64,000 nucleotides of DNA from Chitinophaga polysaccharea. Lineage in GTDB: Bacteria > Bacteroidota > Bacteroidia > Chitinophagales > Chitinophagaceae. Positions 1-8,213 of the stretch are shown one piece after another; the first letter of the stretch is position 1; each line of letters begins with the position of its first letter. The stretch is from assembly GCF_007829335.1 (NCBI RefSeq), contig NZ_VIWO01000003.1, forward strand, positions 62,001 to 126,000, in the 5' to 3' direction. A model generated the notes under the pieces. It did no database searches, was not told the origin of the DNA, and worked only from the letters and a program-made list of their open reading frames with translations. Both the position numbers and the translations under genes were made by a program.

Positions 1-272
1 ATAGTAGCTTTGAATTCGTAGTCGGCCTTCGGTGCGTTCTCGTTGATCTGTGTCAGACGGGTCTGTGAGGTGATTTTATCGCGCAGTTTCTGTGTCAGTT
101 TCTGGCTCAGAGTGGGATTGTTGATCGGTGCCCTGTTTTCAATAAAGCGCACGTTCACCGTAGAAGCGCCCTGGTCTATACTGGCGCCGGTAGCAGAATA
201 TTTCACGCTGCAACCTGCTGCGGATACCGCTAGTACAGCTACCGACAGCCATGTTTTAATACTTTTTATCAT
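1..272 (-). CDS. lptE: LptE-like outer-membrane lipoprotein, 3' part missing
   Basis: About 90 codons are visible; the gene runs off the left edge of the window. The N-terminus has a basic start, a hydrophobic stretch and a lipobox ending SAAGC, so Cys21 should be lipidated. The mature part (VKYSATGASID..., then a Lys/Gln-rich helix) matches the Bacteroidota LptE style. LptE partners LptD in inserting lipopolysaccharide into the outer membrane. It follows the sigma-54 activator by 23 nt on the same strand, as the last visible member of miaB-activator-lptE, a gene order I recall from this family. The assignment rests on the lipobox, the N-terminal sequence and this context; the C-terminal half is not visible. 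Confidence 0.75.
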   Translation of the reverse strand, partial: MIKSIKTWLSVAVLAVSAAGCSVKYSATGASIDQGASTVNVRFIENRAPINNPTLSQKLTQKLRDKITSQTRLTQINENAPKADYEFKAT

Positions 273-295
273 TGTAGTGCTGATATTAAATTCGT

Positions 296-1537
296 TTATT
301 CTGCGATGTTATATTCTTTGAGCTTGCGGTAAAGGGTTCTTTCCGAAATACCCAGGTCCAGCGCGGCATCTTTACGTTTGCCTTTATGTTTTTTCAGCGC
401 TTTTACAATGAGTTCTTTCTCTTTATCGGCAATAGACAATGTTTCTTCTACTTCTTCGTGATGATCAATTTTATTATCAGAGATGATAATGGGTTGTGCC
501 GTGGCGATGTTGCTGCCCGATGGCGTGCCCAGATCTGTGGTGGCAGGGAAACTATGCAGTACGTGATTATTCTCCGGGTGATACTCGGCCGCATGTGCCA
601 TATTGGGATTCTGCAGGATATCGAAGAACATTTTCTTTACCTCAGTTACATCTTTCTTCATATCGAAGAACAGCTTATACAGTATATCCCTTTCACTGGC
701 AAAATCGCTGTTTTGCTGCTGTGGAGCGGCCAACATTGGTAAACGGTTTACTTCCGGCTGATCGGGAAGGAAACGTTTCAGGTCGTTGGCTGTCACCAGT
801 TTATCTGACGATAATACAGAAATCTGTTCTGCAATATTTTTCAATTCGCGGATATTACCTCTCCAGGGATAATTCACCAGTATATTACGGGCTTCTTCAT
901 CCAGTTGTATAGAAGGAGTTTTATATTTTTCGGAGAAGTCTACCGAGAATTTCCTGAATAACAGGGGAATGTCTTCTTTGCGGTCGCGCAGGGCGGGAAC
1001 GCGGATAGGCACGGTATTGAGCCGATAATACAGATCCTCTCTGAATTTGCCCTGTTGGGTACGTTCCAGTAAATCACGGTTGGTGGCGGCGACTACGCGT
1101 ACATCGGTTTTCTGTACTTTGGAGGAACCCACGCGGATATATTCACCGGTTTCCAATACGCGCAACAGGCGGGCTTGTGTGCCCATGGGCATTTCCCCGA
1201 TTTCATCAAGGAAGATGGTACCGCCGTTAACGGTTTCGAAGTAACCTTTACGGCTGTCTACCGCACCGGTAAAGGATCCTTTTTCATGGCCGAAAAGCTC
1301 TGAATCGATGGTTCCTTCCGGGATAGCGCCGCAGTTCACCGCAATAAAGGGATTGTGCTTACGTGCGCTGAGGGAATGAATGATCTGGGAAAATACTTCC
1401 TTACCCACCCCACTTTCTCCGTTAATCAGTACCGTGAGGTCGGTGTTGGCCACCTGAACAGCCACCTGCAATGCGTAGTTGAGTGCGGGACTACTACCAA
1501 TAATGCCAAACCTGTTTTTTATAGCCTGTATGTCCAT
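296..1537 (-). CDS. Sigma-54-dependent activator without a sensory domain
   Basis: This 413-residue AAA+ enhancer-binding protein drives open-complex formation by sigma-54 RNA polymerase. The AAA+ domain begins almost at the N-terminus: Walker A GESGVGKE at residues 40-47, the sigma-54 contact loop as GSFTGA (87-92, Ser in place of the usual Ala) and Walker B TIFLDE (107-112). A Fis-type helix-turn-helix occupies about residues 375-411. No receiver, PAS or GAF domain precedes the ATPase, so activity is probably set by expression or by the roughly 130-residue variable stretch before the HTH. It lies between miaB (60 nt gap) and lptE (23 nt gap), which suggests one transcript. The regulon cannot be told from the sequence. 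Confidence 0.9.
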   Translation of the reverse strand: MDIQAIKNRFGIIGSSPALNYALQVAVQVANTDLTVLINGESGVGKEVFSQIIHSLSARKHNPFIAVNCGAIPEGTIDSELFGHEKGSFTGAVDSRKGYFETVNGGTIFLDEIGEMPMGTQARLLRVLETGEYIRVGSSKVQKTDVRVVAATNRDLLERTQQGKFREDLYYRLNTVPIRVPALRDRKEDIPLLFRKFSVDFSEKYKTPSIQLDEEARNILVNYPWRGNIRELKNIAEQISVLSSDKLVTANDLKRFLPDQPEVNRLPMLAAPQQQNSDFASERDILYKLFFDMKKDVTEVKKMFFDILQNPNMAHAAEYHPENNHVLHSFPATTDLGTPSGSNIATAQPIIISDNKIDHHEEVEETLSIADKEKELIVKALKKHKGKRKDAALDLGISERTLYRKLKEYNIAE

Positions 1538-1596
1538 AAGCGGTTGTTCATATGTTTGATGGTTAAATTTATAGCGGCATTGTTATCTGCCGGCAG

Positions 1597-3009
1597 CTAT
1601 TGTACGGCTTTTCCTATCAGGGTACCAGAGGTACAGCTTTCAACCTTTACCATTACATAGTCGCCTTTTTTGAAGTTTTCTTTAGGGAAAACAATGACTT
1701 TGTTTTGGTCGTTGCGGCCAAAAAGCTGCTCGGCAGAGCGTTTGGACGTCCCTTCTACCAATACCTTGAAGGTCTTTCCTACTTCTCTTTCCATCCCTGC
1801 CTGTGAATGTTTGCGGTGTAATTCCACTACTTCGGCCAGCCTTCTTTTCTTTACTTCTTCCGGGATATCGTCGTCATAGCGGCGTTCCGCCAGGGTGCCC
1901 GGGCGTTCGGAATAGAAATACATATAGGCCAGGTCGTACTGGGCGTATTTCATGAGACTGAGGGTATCCTGGTGATCTTCTTCCGTTTCCGTGCAGAAGC
2001 CACAGATGATGTCGGTCGACAGGCCACAGTCAGGAAGCAATTCTTTGATACGGTCTACTTTCTTCATGTACCATTCCCTGGTATAAGTACGGTTCATGAG
2101 CTGCAGGATACGGGAGCTGCCGCTTTGTACCGGCAGGTGAATATAGTTGCAGATATTCTCATACCGCTGCATGATAAAGAGTACTTCGTCGGTAATATCT
2201 TTCGGATGGGAGGTGCTGAAGCGTACGCGGAGCAATGGATCAATCTGTGCTACTTTTTCCAGCAACATGGCGAAGGTGATGGTTTCGCTGCCATCGGCAC
2301 TGGTCCAGTAGTAAGAGTCAACGTTTTGCCCGAGGAGTGTGACTTCCCGGTAACCGTTGTCGAACAGTTCGCGGGCTTCCCGTACGATGGAATAAGCATC
2401 GCGGCTACGTTCCCGGCCACGGGTGAACGGTACTACGCAGAAAGTACACATATTGTTACAACCTCTCATAATAGACACAAAGGAGGTAACCCCGTTGTTA
2501 TCCAGTCTTACCGGGCTGATATCGCCGTAGGTTTCTTCACGGCTCAATAATACATTCACTGATTTTTGCCCGGTTTCCGCTTCTGCAATCAGGGCAGGGA
2601 GGCTGCGATAGGCATCCGGGCCCACTACCAGGTCAACCAGTTTCTCTTCTTCCAGGAGCTTTCCTTTGATGCGTTCGGCCATACAGCCTAAAACGCCCAC
2701 CAGCATGCCAGGTGTTTCCCGTTTCAGTTTTTTGAATTCGGTGAGTCGTTTACGAACGGTTTGTTCCGCTTTTTCACGGATGGAACAGGTATTGAGGAGA
2801 ATGAGACTTGCTTCTTCTGCGTTGCGGGTAGGGCCATAGCCCTCTTGCCCAAGTATGGAGGCAACAATTTCACTATCGTTGAAATTCATTGCACAGCCGT
2901 AGCTTTCAATGTAAAATTTTTTAGTATATGTTTGGGTGCCAGTCACGGCGGGAGCATAAGCTTCTCCCTGGCGACTTTCATCATGCACTTTAGTTTCCAG
3001 ATCAAGCAT
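1597..3009 (-). CDS. miaB: tRNA-2-methylthio-N6-dimethylallyladenosine synthase MiaB
   Basis: MiaB is a radical-SAM methylthiotransferase that turns i6A37 into ms2i6A37 in tRNAs reading UNN codons. The UPF0004 N-terminal domain carries its cluster cysteines in YGCAMN, NTCSIRE and LGCMAE. The radical-SAM CxxxCxxC motif is in GCNNMCTFC, and the C-terminus is a TRAM domain. The start at 3009 gives 470 residues, normal for the family. An open frame extends 45 codons further upstream, but that extension is hydrophobic, crosses an AT-rich intergenic region and reaches towards the hicAB operator, so I reject it. It is the first gene of the miaB-activator-lptE group. Confidence 0.95.
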   Translation of the reverse strand: MLDLETKVHDESRQGEAYAPAVTGTQTYTKKFYIESYGCAMNFNDSEIVASILGQEGYGPTRNAEEASLILLNTCSIREKAEQTVRKRLTEFKKLKRETPGMLVGVLGCMAERIKGKLLEEEKLVDLVVGPDAYRSLPALIAEAETGQKSVNVLLSREETYGDISPVRLDNNGVTSFVSIMRGCNNMCTFCVVPFTRGRERSRDAYSIVREARELFDNGYREVTLLGQNVDSYYWTSADGSETITFAMLLEKVAQIDPLLRVRFSTSHPKDITDEVLFIMQRYENICNYIHLPVQSGSSRILQLMNRTYTREWYMKKVDRIKELLPDCGLSTDIICGFCTETEEDHQDTLSLMKYAQYDLAYMYFYSERPGTLAERRYDDDIPEEVKKRRLAEVVELHRKHSQAGMEREVGKTFKVLVEGTSKRSAEQLFGRNDQNKVIVFPKENFKKGDYVMVKVESCTSGTLIGKAVQ

Positions 3010-3088
3010 CCTGACAAAAATTTTGGAAGGCAAAAATAAGTAATAAAAACAACAAAATGACAGAATGGCAGCAAGATTAAAAATGGGT

Positions 3089-3136
3089 GTATTATAATAT
3101 ACTTTTTTAATTGCTGAAAAGTATATTATAATATAC
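3089..3136. promoter_or_regulatory. Paired palindromic operator upstream of hicAB
   Basis: Two copies of an AT-rich palindrome flank the hicAB promoter. The right copy, GTATATTATAATATAC at 3121-3136, is a perfect 16-bp palindrome. The left copy, GTATTATAATATAC at 3089-3102, is the same site with two bases lost. With the adjacent TTTT/AAAA the two also form an inverted repeat. The right copy lies between the -33 and -7 elements, where a bound repressor would block polymerase. HicB proteins with a helix-turn-helix usually autorepress, so HicB or HicAB is the expected ligand; this is inference. Confidence 0.6.
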
Positions 3137-3141
3137 CTTTG
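3111..3141 (+). promoter_or_regulatory. Bacteroidota-type promoter for hicAB
   Basis: TTG at 3111-3113 is followed after 20 nt by TACCTTTG at 3134-3141, which fits the TTG / TAnnTTTG promoter of Bacteroidota primary sigma factors. Transcription would begin around 3145, giving a leader of about 14 nt before the hicA start codon. The -7 element overlaps the end of the operator palindrome. Confidence 0.6.
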
Positions 3142-3158
3142 CATGATGAGTAAATGTC

Positions 3159-3350
3159 ATGAAATGTTCTGAGTTAAAGCGGATATTAATGAGAGCGGGC
3201 TGGCAGATATTGAGAAGCGGTAAAGGAAGCCACTTAATTATGATACATCCAAGTAAACCCGGCATTGAAATAGTTTTCCCCGATCATGGAAGTGCTGAGA
3301 TGGGTAGAGGATTAGAGATACGGATTTTAAAACAGGCAGGATTGAAATAA
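3159..3350 (+). CDS. hicA: HicA-family mRNA interferase toxin
   Basis: A 63-residue protein of the usual HicA size. HicA folds like a double-stranded-RNA-binding domain and cleaves mRNA; the signature is a glycine-serine-histidine turn, here GKGSHLIM with His25 as the expected catalytic residue. The first 15 residues (KCSELKRILMRAGW) are the usual opening helix. hicB follows 22 nt downstream, so toxin precedes antitoxin, as is typical for this family. The pair is AT-rich compared with its neighbours and is followed by an insertion-element-like repeat, which suggests acquisition by transfer. Confidence 0.88.
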   Translation: MKCSELKRILMRAGWQILRSGKGSHLIMIHPSKPGIEIVFPDHGSAEMGRGLEIRILKQAGLK

Positions 3351-3372
3351 TTAAATAAAATCACGACGAAAT

Positions 3373-3762
3373 ATGAAAAAACACTTATTTGTAGTTGAAA
3401 AAACAGCTACCGGATACTCCGCCTATGCTTCTGATTTTGAGTCTACCCCCGTTGGTACTACAGGCAAGCACATGAAAGAACTGAAACAACGTGTTTTAGA
3501 GGCTATGAATGAATACAGGGCTTACAAACATCAAAAACCAGTTACGGAGAAAGATGTAGTGGTAAGCCTCGATTTAAGGCAGTTTTTTGAATATTATAGC
3601 GAGATAAATGCAAAGGCCTTTGCACAGCGCATAGGAATGAATTATACTTTATTATCACAATACATTGCCGGCTCCAAAAAACCAAGTGAAAAACAAGTGC
3701 ACAAAATTTTAGGAGGAGTACGGGAATTAGGAAAAGAACTGACCCAATTAGAAATTGCGTAG
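3373..3762 (+). CDS. hicB: HicB-family antitoxin with DNA-binding domain
   Basis: A 129-residue antitoxin partner of HicA. The N-terminal half (about 1-50) resembles the HicB partial RNase-H-like fold (FVVEKTATGYSAYASDF). The C-terminal half (about 72-120) is an XRE-like helix-turn-helix, with AFAQRIGMNYTLLSQYIAG as the recognition unit followed by KKPSEKQVHKIL. Such HicB proteins neutralise HicA by direct binding and repress their own operon; the palindromes at 3089-3136 are the likely operator. Neither gene of the pair shows a truncation or frameshift. Confidence 0.87.
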   Translation: MKKHLFVVEKTATGYSAYASDFESTPVGTTGKHMKELKQRVLEAMNEYRAYKHQKPVTEKDVVVSLDLRQFFEYYSEINAKAFAQRIGMNYTLLSQYIAGSKKPSEKQVHKILGGVRELGKELTQLEIA

Positions 3763-3769
3763 CATAAAA

Positions 3770-3879
3770 ATGAGGGGTGTCAAAAGTAATTTTTCCCGAT
3801 TTTATTCGAGTACCTGATGGAGAGAATTTTTGTTTATACAATTCTCAGAGCCATCTAATTACTTTTGATACGCCCTCAT
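3770..3879. repeat. Short inverted-repeat element, possible IS1182-type MITE or remnant
   Basis: The 110-bp segment is bounded by imperfect inverted repeats: TGAGGGGTGTCAAAAGTAAT at 3771-3790 and its counterpart ATTACTTTTGATACGCCCTC at 3858-3877. The ends differ by one indel and one or two bases. The form GAGGG-TGT-CAAAAGTA resembles the terminal repeats I recall for IS1182-family elements of Bacteroidota. There is no room for a transposase. An inner hairpin pairs GAGAATT with AATTCTC. I see no clear target-site duplication. It could also serve as a transcription stop between the convergent hicB and 3899 genes. Confidence 0.45.
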
Positions 3880-3898
3880 TTCAATATCTTATACCTGA

Positions 3899-4402
3899 CT
3901 ATGCTTTCGCTGCCAGTTTTTTCCCTACCCAGCTGTCTTTCAGCGGCAACAGCCACTGTGTATCCAGCTCTTGCTTAGTGAGTACGGTATTATTCAGGTA
4001 GAGTGTGTTTTCATCGATATAGCCTTTTTCCAGTGCGTAGGGCACCTGGGCCATCGGCAGGAGTTGTACCTTATCTTTTACGATAAAGCCCAGCAGCAGG
4101 CGATCAAACATATTTACCCCGTACTGCCTTTCTATGCTTTTAATGATTCTAACGGAACTATCTGTACTGCAACCACTTACCGTAGTCTGGGATTCATCTG
4201 CAATGAGAATAATCACGTGGTTCAGCACTACCTGTCCCCAGCCCTTTACGGGTGCGCCGTGAGCGTTCCATTGGGCAGTGAACTGGTGCAGCTGCTCATT
4301 TATCTCAAGTATCTCCTGTTCGTTGAATGGTCTGTTGCTCTGGTATATCCACACCCTGGAGGCCGGAGAGAAGTCTGCAGGGAAGATGTTGTTCATATTC
4401 AT
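3899..4402 (-). CDS. Conserved hypothetical protein (Bacteroidota)
   Basis: A 167-residue soluble protein with no signal peptide or membrane segment. It begins around FPADFSPASRVWIYQSNRPF and contains the conserved-looking stretches FTAQWNAHGAPVKGW and IIKSIERQYGVNMFDR. Related proteins are sometimes labelled 'ABC transporter ATPase' in Bacteroidota, but it has no Walker A, signature or Walker B motif, so that name is not supported. It is 23 nt downstream of the CCG-domain Fe-S gene on the same strand and is probably co-transcribed with the two Fe-S genes. Translation may start at the second Met, two codons in. No function can be assigned. Confidence 0.8.
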   Translation of the reverse strand: MNMNNIFPADFSPASRVWIYQSNRPFNEQEILEINEQLHQFTAQWNAHGAPVKGWGQVVLNHVIILIADESQTTVSGCSTDSSVRIIKSIERQYGVNMFDRLLLGFIVKDKVQLLPMAQVPYALEKGYIDENTLYLNNTVLTKQELDTQWLLPLKDSWVGKKLAAKA

Positions 4403-4425
4403 ACCGCAAATTTACGCAAATGAAT

Positions 4426-5205
4426 TTATTTCATGCTTTGCTCGATTAATTCTGCGATGTCGAGCACTTTTACGTTTTCTTCTTTACCGGCTTCCTTTAT
4501 GCCATCAGTTAGCATGGTCATGCAGAAGGGGCAGTTAGCCGCAATCACGGAGGCGCCGGTAGCTACGGCTTCCTGTCCGCGTTCGAAGTTGATCCGGGTG
4601 GTCCCTTTCTCTTCTTCTTTGAACATCTGTGCGCCGCCGGCGCCGCAGCAAAGTCCTTTACTCCGGCAACGTTTCATTTCTATCAGTTCGGCGTCGAGCG
4701 TTTCCAATACTTTACGGGGCGCTTCATATATATTATTGGCGCGCCCGAGATAACAGGAATCATGATAGGTGATTTTTTTCCCTTTAAAGGAGCCACCTTC
4801 CTGCATTTTAATCCGGCCTTCATCGATGAGTGATTGCAGGAAGCTGGTATGATGTATTACTTCGTAGTTGCCGCCCAGCGCGGGATATTCATTCTTCAGT
4901 GTATTAAAACAATGTGGACAGGCAGTCACAATTTTTTTCACGCCATACATATTCAATAGCTGTATGTTGTTCTGTGCCATCATCTGGAAAATGAACTCAT
5001 TGCCGGCTCTTCTTGCAGGATCTCCTGTACAGCTTTCTTCCTTACCCAGTATGGCAAAGGAAATTCCTACTTTATCCAATATAGTGGCAAATGCTTTTGT
5101 TATTTTTTGAGCACGCTGATCAAAACTGCCTGCACAACCCACCCAGAAAAGGACCTCAGGGGTTTCTCCGTTCGCGGCATATTCTGCCATTGTTTTTATA
5201 TGCAT
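4426..5205 (-). CDS. CCG-domain (Fe-S)-binding protein, HdrB-like
   Basis: A 259-residue cytoplasmic protein with two cysteine-rich CCG-type domains, as in heterodisulfide reductase HdrB and glycolate oxidase GlcF. Cysteines lie in WVGCAGSFD, ESCTGDPARR, TACPHCFN, HDSCYLGR, GLCCGAGG and NCPFC. These domains bind unusual [4Fe-4S] clusters and act in electron transfer or thiol/disulfide chemistry. The start at 5205 (MHIKTMAEYAANG) leaves 20 nt after the upstream stop and has an A-rich ribosome-binding region. A start 12 codons earlier would overlap the upstream gene and looks less likely. Together with the membrane ferredoxin-like protein upstream it forms an HdrB/HdrC-like pair. The electron donor and acceptor are unknown. 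Confidence 0.88.
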   Translation of the reverse strand: MHIKTMAEYAANGETPEVLFWVGCAGSFDQRAQKITKAFATILDKVGISFAILGKEESCTGDPARRAGNEFIFQMMAQNNIQLLNMYGVKKIVTACPHCFNTLKNEYPALGGNYEVIHHTSFLQSLIDEGRIKMQEGGSFKGKKITYHDSCYLGRANNIYEAPRKVLETLDAELIEMKRCRSKGLCCGAGGAQMFKEEEKGTTRINFERGQEAVATGASVIAANCPFCMTMLTDGIKEAGKEENVKVLDIAELIEQSMK

Positions 5206-5225
5206 TCGTATCTTTTTTAAATTGG

Positions 5226-6542
5226 TTATTCTGTAGCCCATTTATCCCGGTCGTCCATACTGAATTTCCAGGGAGCCATATTATTTTCAATATTGCTGAA
5301 CATCCCGGTCCATTCCGCCGGGGCGCTGGATTCCTCCATCACCAGGTGGCGGCGCAGTTGCAGGATAATATCCAGTGGGTTGATGCTTACGGGGCATTCC
5401 TGTACACAGGCATTGCAGGTGGTGCAAGCGCGCAGTTCTTCTTCGGTGATATAGTTGCGCAACAGTGTTTTGTTGTCGTCTGTAAATGTGCCGTTATTGG
5501 CTTTGATGTTGCGGCCTACTTCCTCCAGGCGGTCGCGGGTATCCATCATAATTTTACGGGGCGACAACAGCTTACCGGTGATATTGGCCGGGCAGGCGGC
5601 GGTACAGCGTCCACACTCCGTACAGCTGTAGGCATCCAATAAGTTTTTCCAGGTAAGATCTGTTACATCTTTGGCGCCGAATTTAGGCATAGTATCCGAA
5701 GCCGGTGCATTGGCAGCCAGTTCAGGTTGCAGCATCAGCTGTACTTCGTGTTGTACGGCAGGCATATTTTCCATTTCGCCTTTAGGTTCCAGGCTGGCAT
5801 AGTAGGCATTGGGAAAGGCCAGGATAATATGCAGGTGCTTGGAGTAGGGGAGATAGTTCAGGAAAGCCAGTACCCCGGCAATGTGCAGCCACCAGCAGCT
5901 CCGCTCTATTATTTCGATGGTGCCATCAGACATGCCCGCAAATGCAGGCGTAAGCATACCAGAAATCCAGAAGTTGCCGGTAGGGATATAATGCGCGGCG
6001 CCCCTGGCTTGTAAGGCCTGGTCAGCGGTATTCATGGTCAGGAAGAGCAGCATCAGCACTATTTCAGTAATCAGGATGTAGTTGGCATCGGAACGTGGCC
6101 ACCCATCGAGATCTTTGCTGATAAAGCGTTTCAGCTTTAAAATATTCCTGCGTACCAGGAATATGGCGCAGCCGGTAATAACCAGTACTGCCAGTATCTC
6201 AAATAAACCGATTAAAACAGGATACAAACCTCCCAGTACGGGAACGAATAAACGATGTTGCCCAAGGATACCATCCAGGATAATTTCCAGTATTTCAATA
6301 TTAATAATCAGGAAGCCGGCATACACAAAAAAGTGGAGTACAGCTACCAGTGGGTTGCGGAACATCTTTTGCTGGCCAAATGCCAGCAGGAGTAAATTTT
6401 TCCAACGCAGGTCGGGATGATCGTTCAGGTCTTTATCCCGTCCAAGCAAGATGTTTTTCCTTATCTGGCCGGCCTTTCGGGAGAAAAGGTATACGGCTGT
6501 CCCAAACAGGATGACAAATAATAATTCTTGTACAATTCGCAT
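5226..6542 (-). CDS. Membrane-bound 4Fe-4S dicluster protein (HdrC/NarI-like)
   Basis: 438 residues. The N-terminal 240 residues carry about five hydrophobic segments (for example LLFVILFGTAVYLF, LFEILAVLVITGCAIFL, ILITEIVLMLLFLTM), like the cytochrome-b-like part of NarI/HdrE proteins. A soluble C-terminal half carries two [4Fe-4S] motifs, CTECGRCTAACP and CTTCNACVQECP. The arrangement suggests quinone-linked electron transfer to the CCG protein encoded next. Spacing to that gene is 20 nt, which indicates an operon. Many Bacteroidota carry this pair without an assigned substrate. Confidence 0.88.
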   Translation of the reverse strand: MRIVQELLFVILFGTAVYLFSRKAGQIRKNILLGRDKDLNDHPDLRWKNLLLLAFGQQKMFRNPLVAVLHFFVYAGFLIINIEILEIILDGILGQHRLFVPVLGGLYPVLIGLFEILAVLVITGCAIFLVRRNILKLKRFISKDLDGWPRSDANYILITEIVLMLLFLTMNTADQALQARGAAHYIPTGNFWISGMLTPAFAGMSDGTIEIIERSCWWLHIAGVLAFLNYLPYSKHLHIILAFPNAYYASLEPKGEMENMPAVQHEVQLMLQPELAANAPASDTMPKFGAKDVTDLTWKNLLDAYSCTECGRCTAACPANITGKLLSPRKIMMDTRDRLEEVGRNIKANNGTFTDDNKTLLRNYITEEELRACTTCNACVQECPVSINPLDIILQLRRHLVMEESSAPAEWTGMFSNIENNMAPWKFSMDDRDKWATE

Positions 6543-6656
6543 TATCTCAGATTTGACTCCCTAATTTATGTCTTTTTTAGGTGCCGGCCATTCGACTGCT
6601 ATATTTATGTAGTATTGATTTTTTAAGAGATAACAGCAGCCTAATGGCTAATTGCT

Positions 6657-6664
6657 TATTTTTG
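6657..6664 (+). promoter_or_regulatory. -7 promoter element abutting the phosphoribosyltransferase start
   Basis: TATTTTTG matches the TAnnTTTG -7 consensus and ends 5 nt before the ATG at 6670. Initiation 4-6 nt downstream would give a leaderless or nearly leaderless mRNA. No convincing -33 TTG lies at the expected distance, so support is moderate. Confidence 0.4.
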
Positions 6665-6669
6665 CCGGT

Positions 6670-7167
6670 ATGGAAAGCAGGAACATCATTCTAACACAGG
6701 ATATCATTCAAAAGAAAATTGAACGCATCGCCTATGAAATTTATGAACTCAATAGCGATGGCGGTGAAATCATTCTGGCTGGTATCTGGGACCGGGGCGT
6801 GATTGTAGCGCACAAGATTGCCGCTATACTGGAGCAGATTTCTCCCCTGAAAACCCATATCATCGAGTTACGCCTCGATAAACAAAGCCCGGGAGATGTA
6901 GTGGTATCTGAAGATCTCGATTTCAACGACAAAGTAATTGTAGTGGTGGATGATGTGGCTAATTCTGGTCGTACGATGCTGTATGCCCTGAAACCTTTCC
7001 TGAAATACCTGCCTAAAAAAATCCAGACCGCTGTGCTGGTTGACCGCAAGCATAAGTCCTTCCCGTTATCCGTCGACTTCGTAGGCTATTCACTGGCTAC
7101 CACGCTGCAAGACATGGTACTGGTAGAAATGAACGGAGAAGAAATTGTATCTGCTTATTTTGAATAA
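6670..7167 (+). CDS. Type I phosphoribosyltransferase (PyrR/Hpt-like fold)
   Basis: 165 residues. The PRPP-binding motif VVVVDDVANSGRTM is complete, with the two acidic residues and the GRT loop, and ILAGIWDRGVIVA supplies the usual PPi-loop region. Size and layout fit a type I phosphoribosyltransferase such as a PyrR-like or purine-salvage enzyme. The base specificity cannot be read from these motifs, and pyrimidine genes and RNA anti-terminator structures are absent nearby. The ATG at 6670 is chosen over a TTG six codons upstream because that TTG lies inside the likely promoter. The gene is convergent with the DUF2279 gene, with 6 nt between the stops. Confidence 0.85.
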   Translation: MESRNIILTQDIIQKKIERIAYEIYELNSDGGEIILAGIWDRGVIVAHKIAAILEQISPLKTHIIELRLDKQSPGDVVVSEDLDFNDKVIVVVDDVANSGRTMLYALKPFLKYLPKKIQTAVLVDRKHKSFPLSVDFVGYSLATTLQDMVLVEMNGEEIVSAYFE

Positions 7168-7173
7168 CGCTGA

Positions 7174-8112
7174 CTAGAAGTACAAAGCGTGTAATTTCAC
7201 CTGGCCTGATGAGTTCAACTCCAGGGTGGGCGCGGGAAATTTAATCATGTTCAGTACCTGGAACAGTACTTTTATGCCTTTTTTACGGGTATAAATTTTA
7301 GTAAAGTCCACATCCGGAGATAAATAAAACTGCCTTATCCGTTTCAGGTGACTATAGTCCTGGTCCACGCCATGTTGATCTGTCCAGGTATTATCCCTGC
7401 CGCCCAGCATGTTATCCGCGCCATATCCTACGGCTATATTCAACCATTTTGGAAAGCGGCTCTCCTTGTGGAAAGAGTAAACATTGACTGACAGCCAATA
7501 GGTTTGTCCGTTATAGTTTTTCAGGGTTCTTTCCCAGAAACTTTCTCCAAACAACTGGTCGGTCTTGGCCCGTAATGTAGGATCATTGTATAGGTCGGGG
7601 TGCGACGAAAACTTAAGCTGGATGCGTTGTTCATTCCATAATAATTCCTGGCTGACAAGTATGCCGGAGCCTATGGCGTTGGCGCCCATATCACCCCAGG
7701 AAAATCCCCACTCTGATGAGAACCCGTCCAGTACTTCCACAACCGACTGAAAGGCGAAGCCGGTCAGTCCCCCGATCCAGATTTGTTTTTTCCTGGGAAG
7801 GCCCGACCATCGCCACATTTCGCGACTGTATTTACCAATAAAATAAGCACTGAAGATATGCCCGGCTTTATCCATCTGGTTCCATTCGCCCACATCATTG
7901 AAAAAATGGAATCCGGACCTGGGATAGCCTTTATACCAGGCGGTATTCAGGGCGGCCAGGCTGACGCCATATAATGCTGCAGTAGTACCGGTGAGTATCC
8001 ATACGTGTGAAGGGGTGGTAGTATCGGGAATAGAAAAGAAAGACACTTTTTTTTGTGCTTCGCCACATAGAAAATGCAGCAGCAGGATCAGCATCAGTAG
8101 TTTTTTTTTCAT
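7174..8112 (-). CDS. DUF2279 family protein with signal peptide
   Basis: 312 residues with a clear N-terminal signal (KKKLLMLILLLHFLCGEAQ). The body contains the DUF2279 core: a helix ALYGVSLAALNTAWYKGYPR, then FFNDVGEWNQMDKAGHIFSAYF, and GFAFQSVVEVLDGFSSEWGFSWGDMGANAIG. The family is common in Bacteroidota, exported and of unknown function. The C-terminal 150 residues (for example LSVNVYSFHKESRFPKW, AVGYGADNMLGG) look beta-rich, possibly membrane-associated. It stands alone, with a 101-nt gap to the phosphohexomutase gene upstream on the same strand. Confidence 0.82.
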   Translation of the reverse strand: MKKKLLMLILLLHFLCGEAQKKVSFFSIPDTTTPSHVWILTGTTAALYGVSLAALNTAWYKGYPRSGFHFFNDVGEWNQMDKAGHIFSAYFIGKYSREMWRWSGLPRKKQIWIGGLTGFAFQSVVEVLDGFSSEWGFSWGDMGANAIGSGILVSQELLWNEQRIQLKFSSHPDLYNDPTLRAKTDQLFGESFWERTLKNYNGQTYWLSVNVYSFHKESRFPKWLNIAVGYGADNMLGGRDNTWTDQHGVDQDYSHLKRIRQFYLSPDVDFTKIYTRKKGIKVLFQVLNMIKFPAPTLELNSSGQVKLHALYF

Positions 8113-8213
8113 GCGGGTATATCAACAATAAACCCGGGAATGCAGAAAAGGATGTTTGTTTGAGGCGTCCTTTCAACATTCCCGGTGGCTTCCTCTTTAG
8201 AGGATAAGGGGTA

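Noticed and set aside
3010..3144. 45-codon N-terminal extension of miaB
   Set aside because: The extension is hydrophobic, crosses AT-rich intergenic DNA next to the hicAB operator and is absent from the MiaB family; the start at 3009 gives the normal length.
3899..4402. Calling this protein an ABC transporter ATPase
   Set aside because: No Walker A, ABC signature or Walker B motif is present.
6652..6669. TTG start six codons upstream of the phosphoribosyltransferase ATG
   Set aside because: The TTG lies inside the likely -7 promoter region, so it would not be transcribed.
6670..7167. Naming the phosphoribosyltransferase pyrR
   Set aside because: No pyrimidine genes or anti-terminator leader nearby; the PRPP motif alone does not decide specificity.
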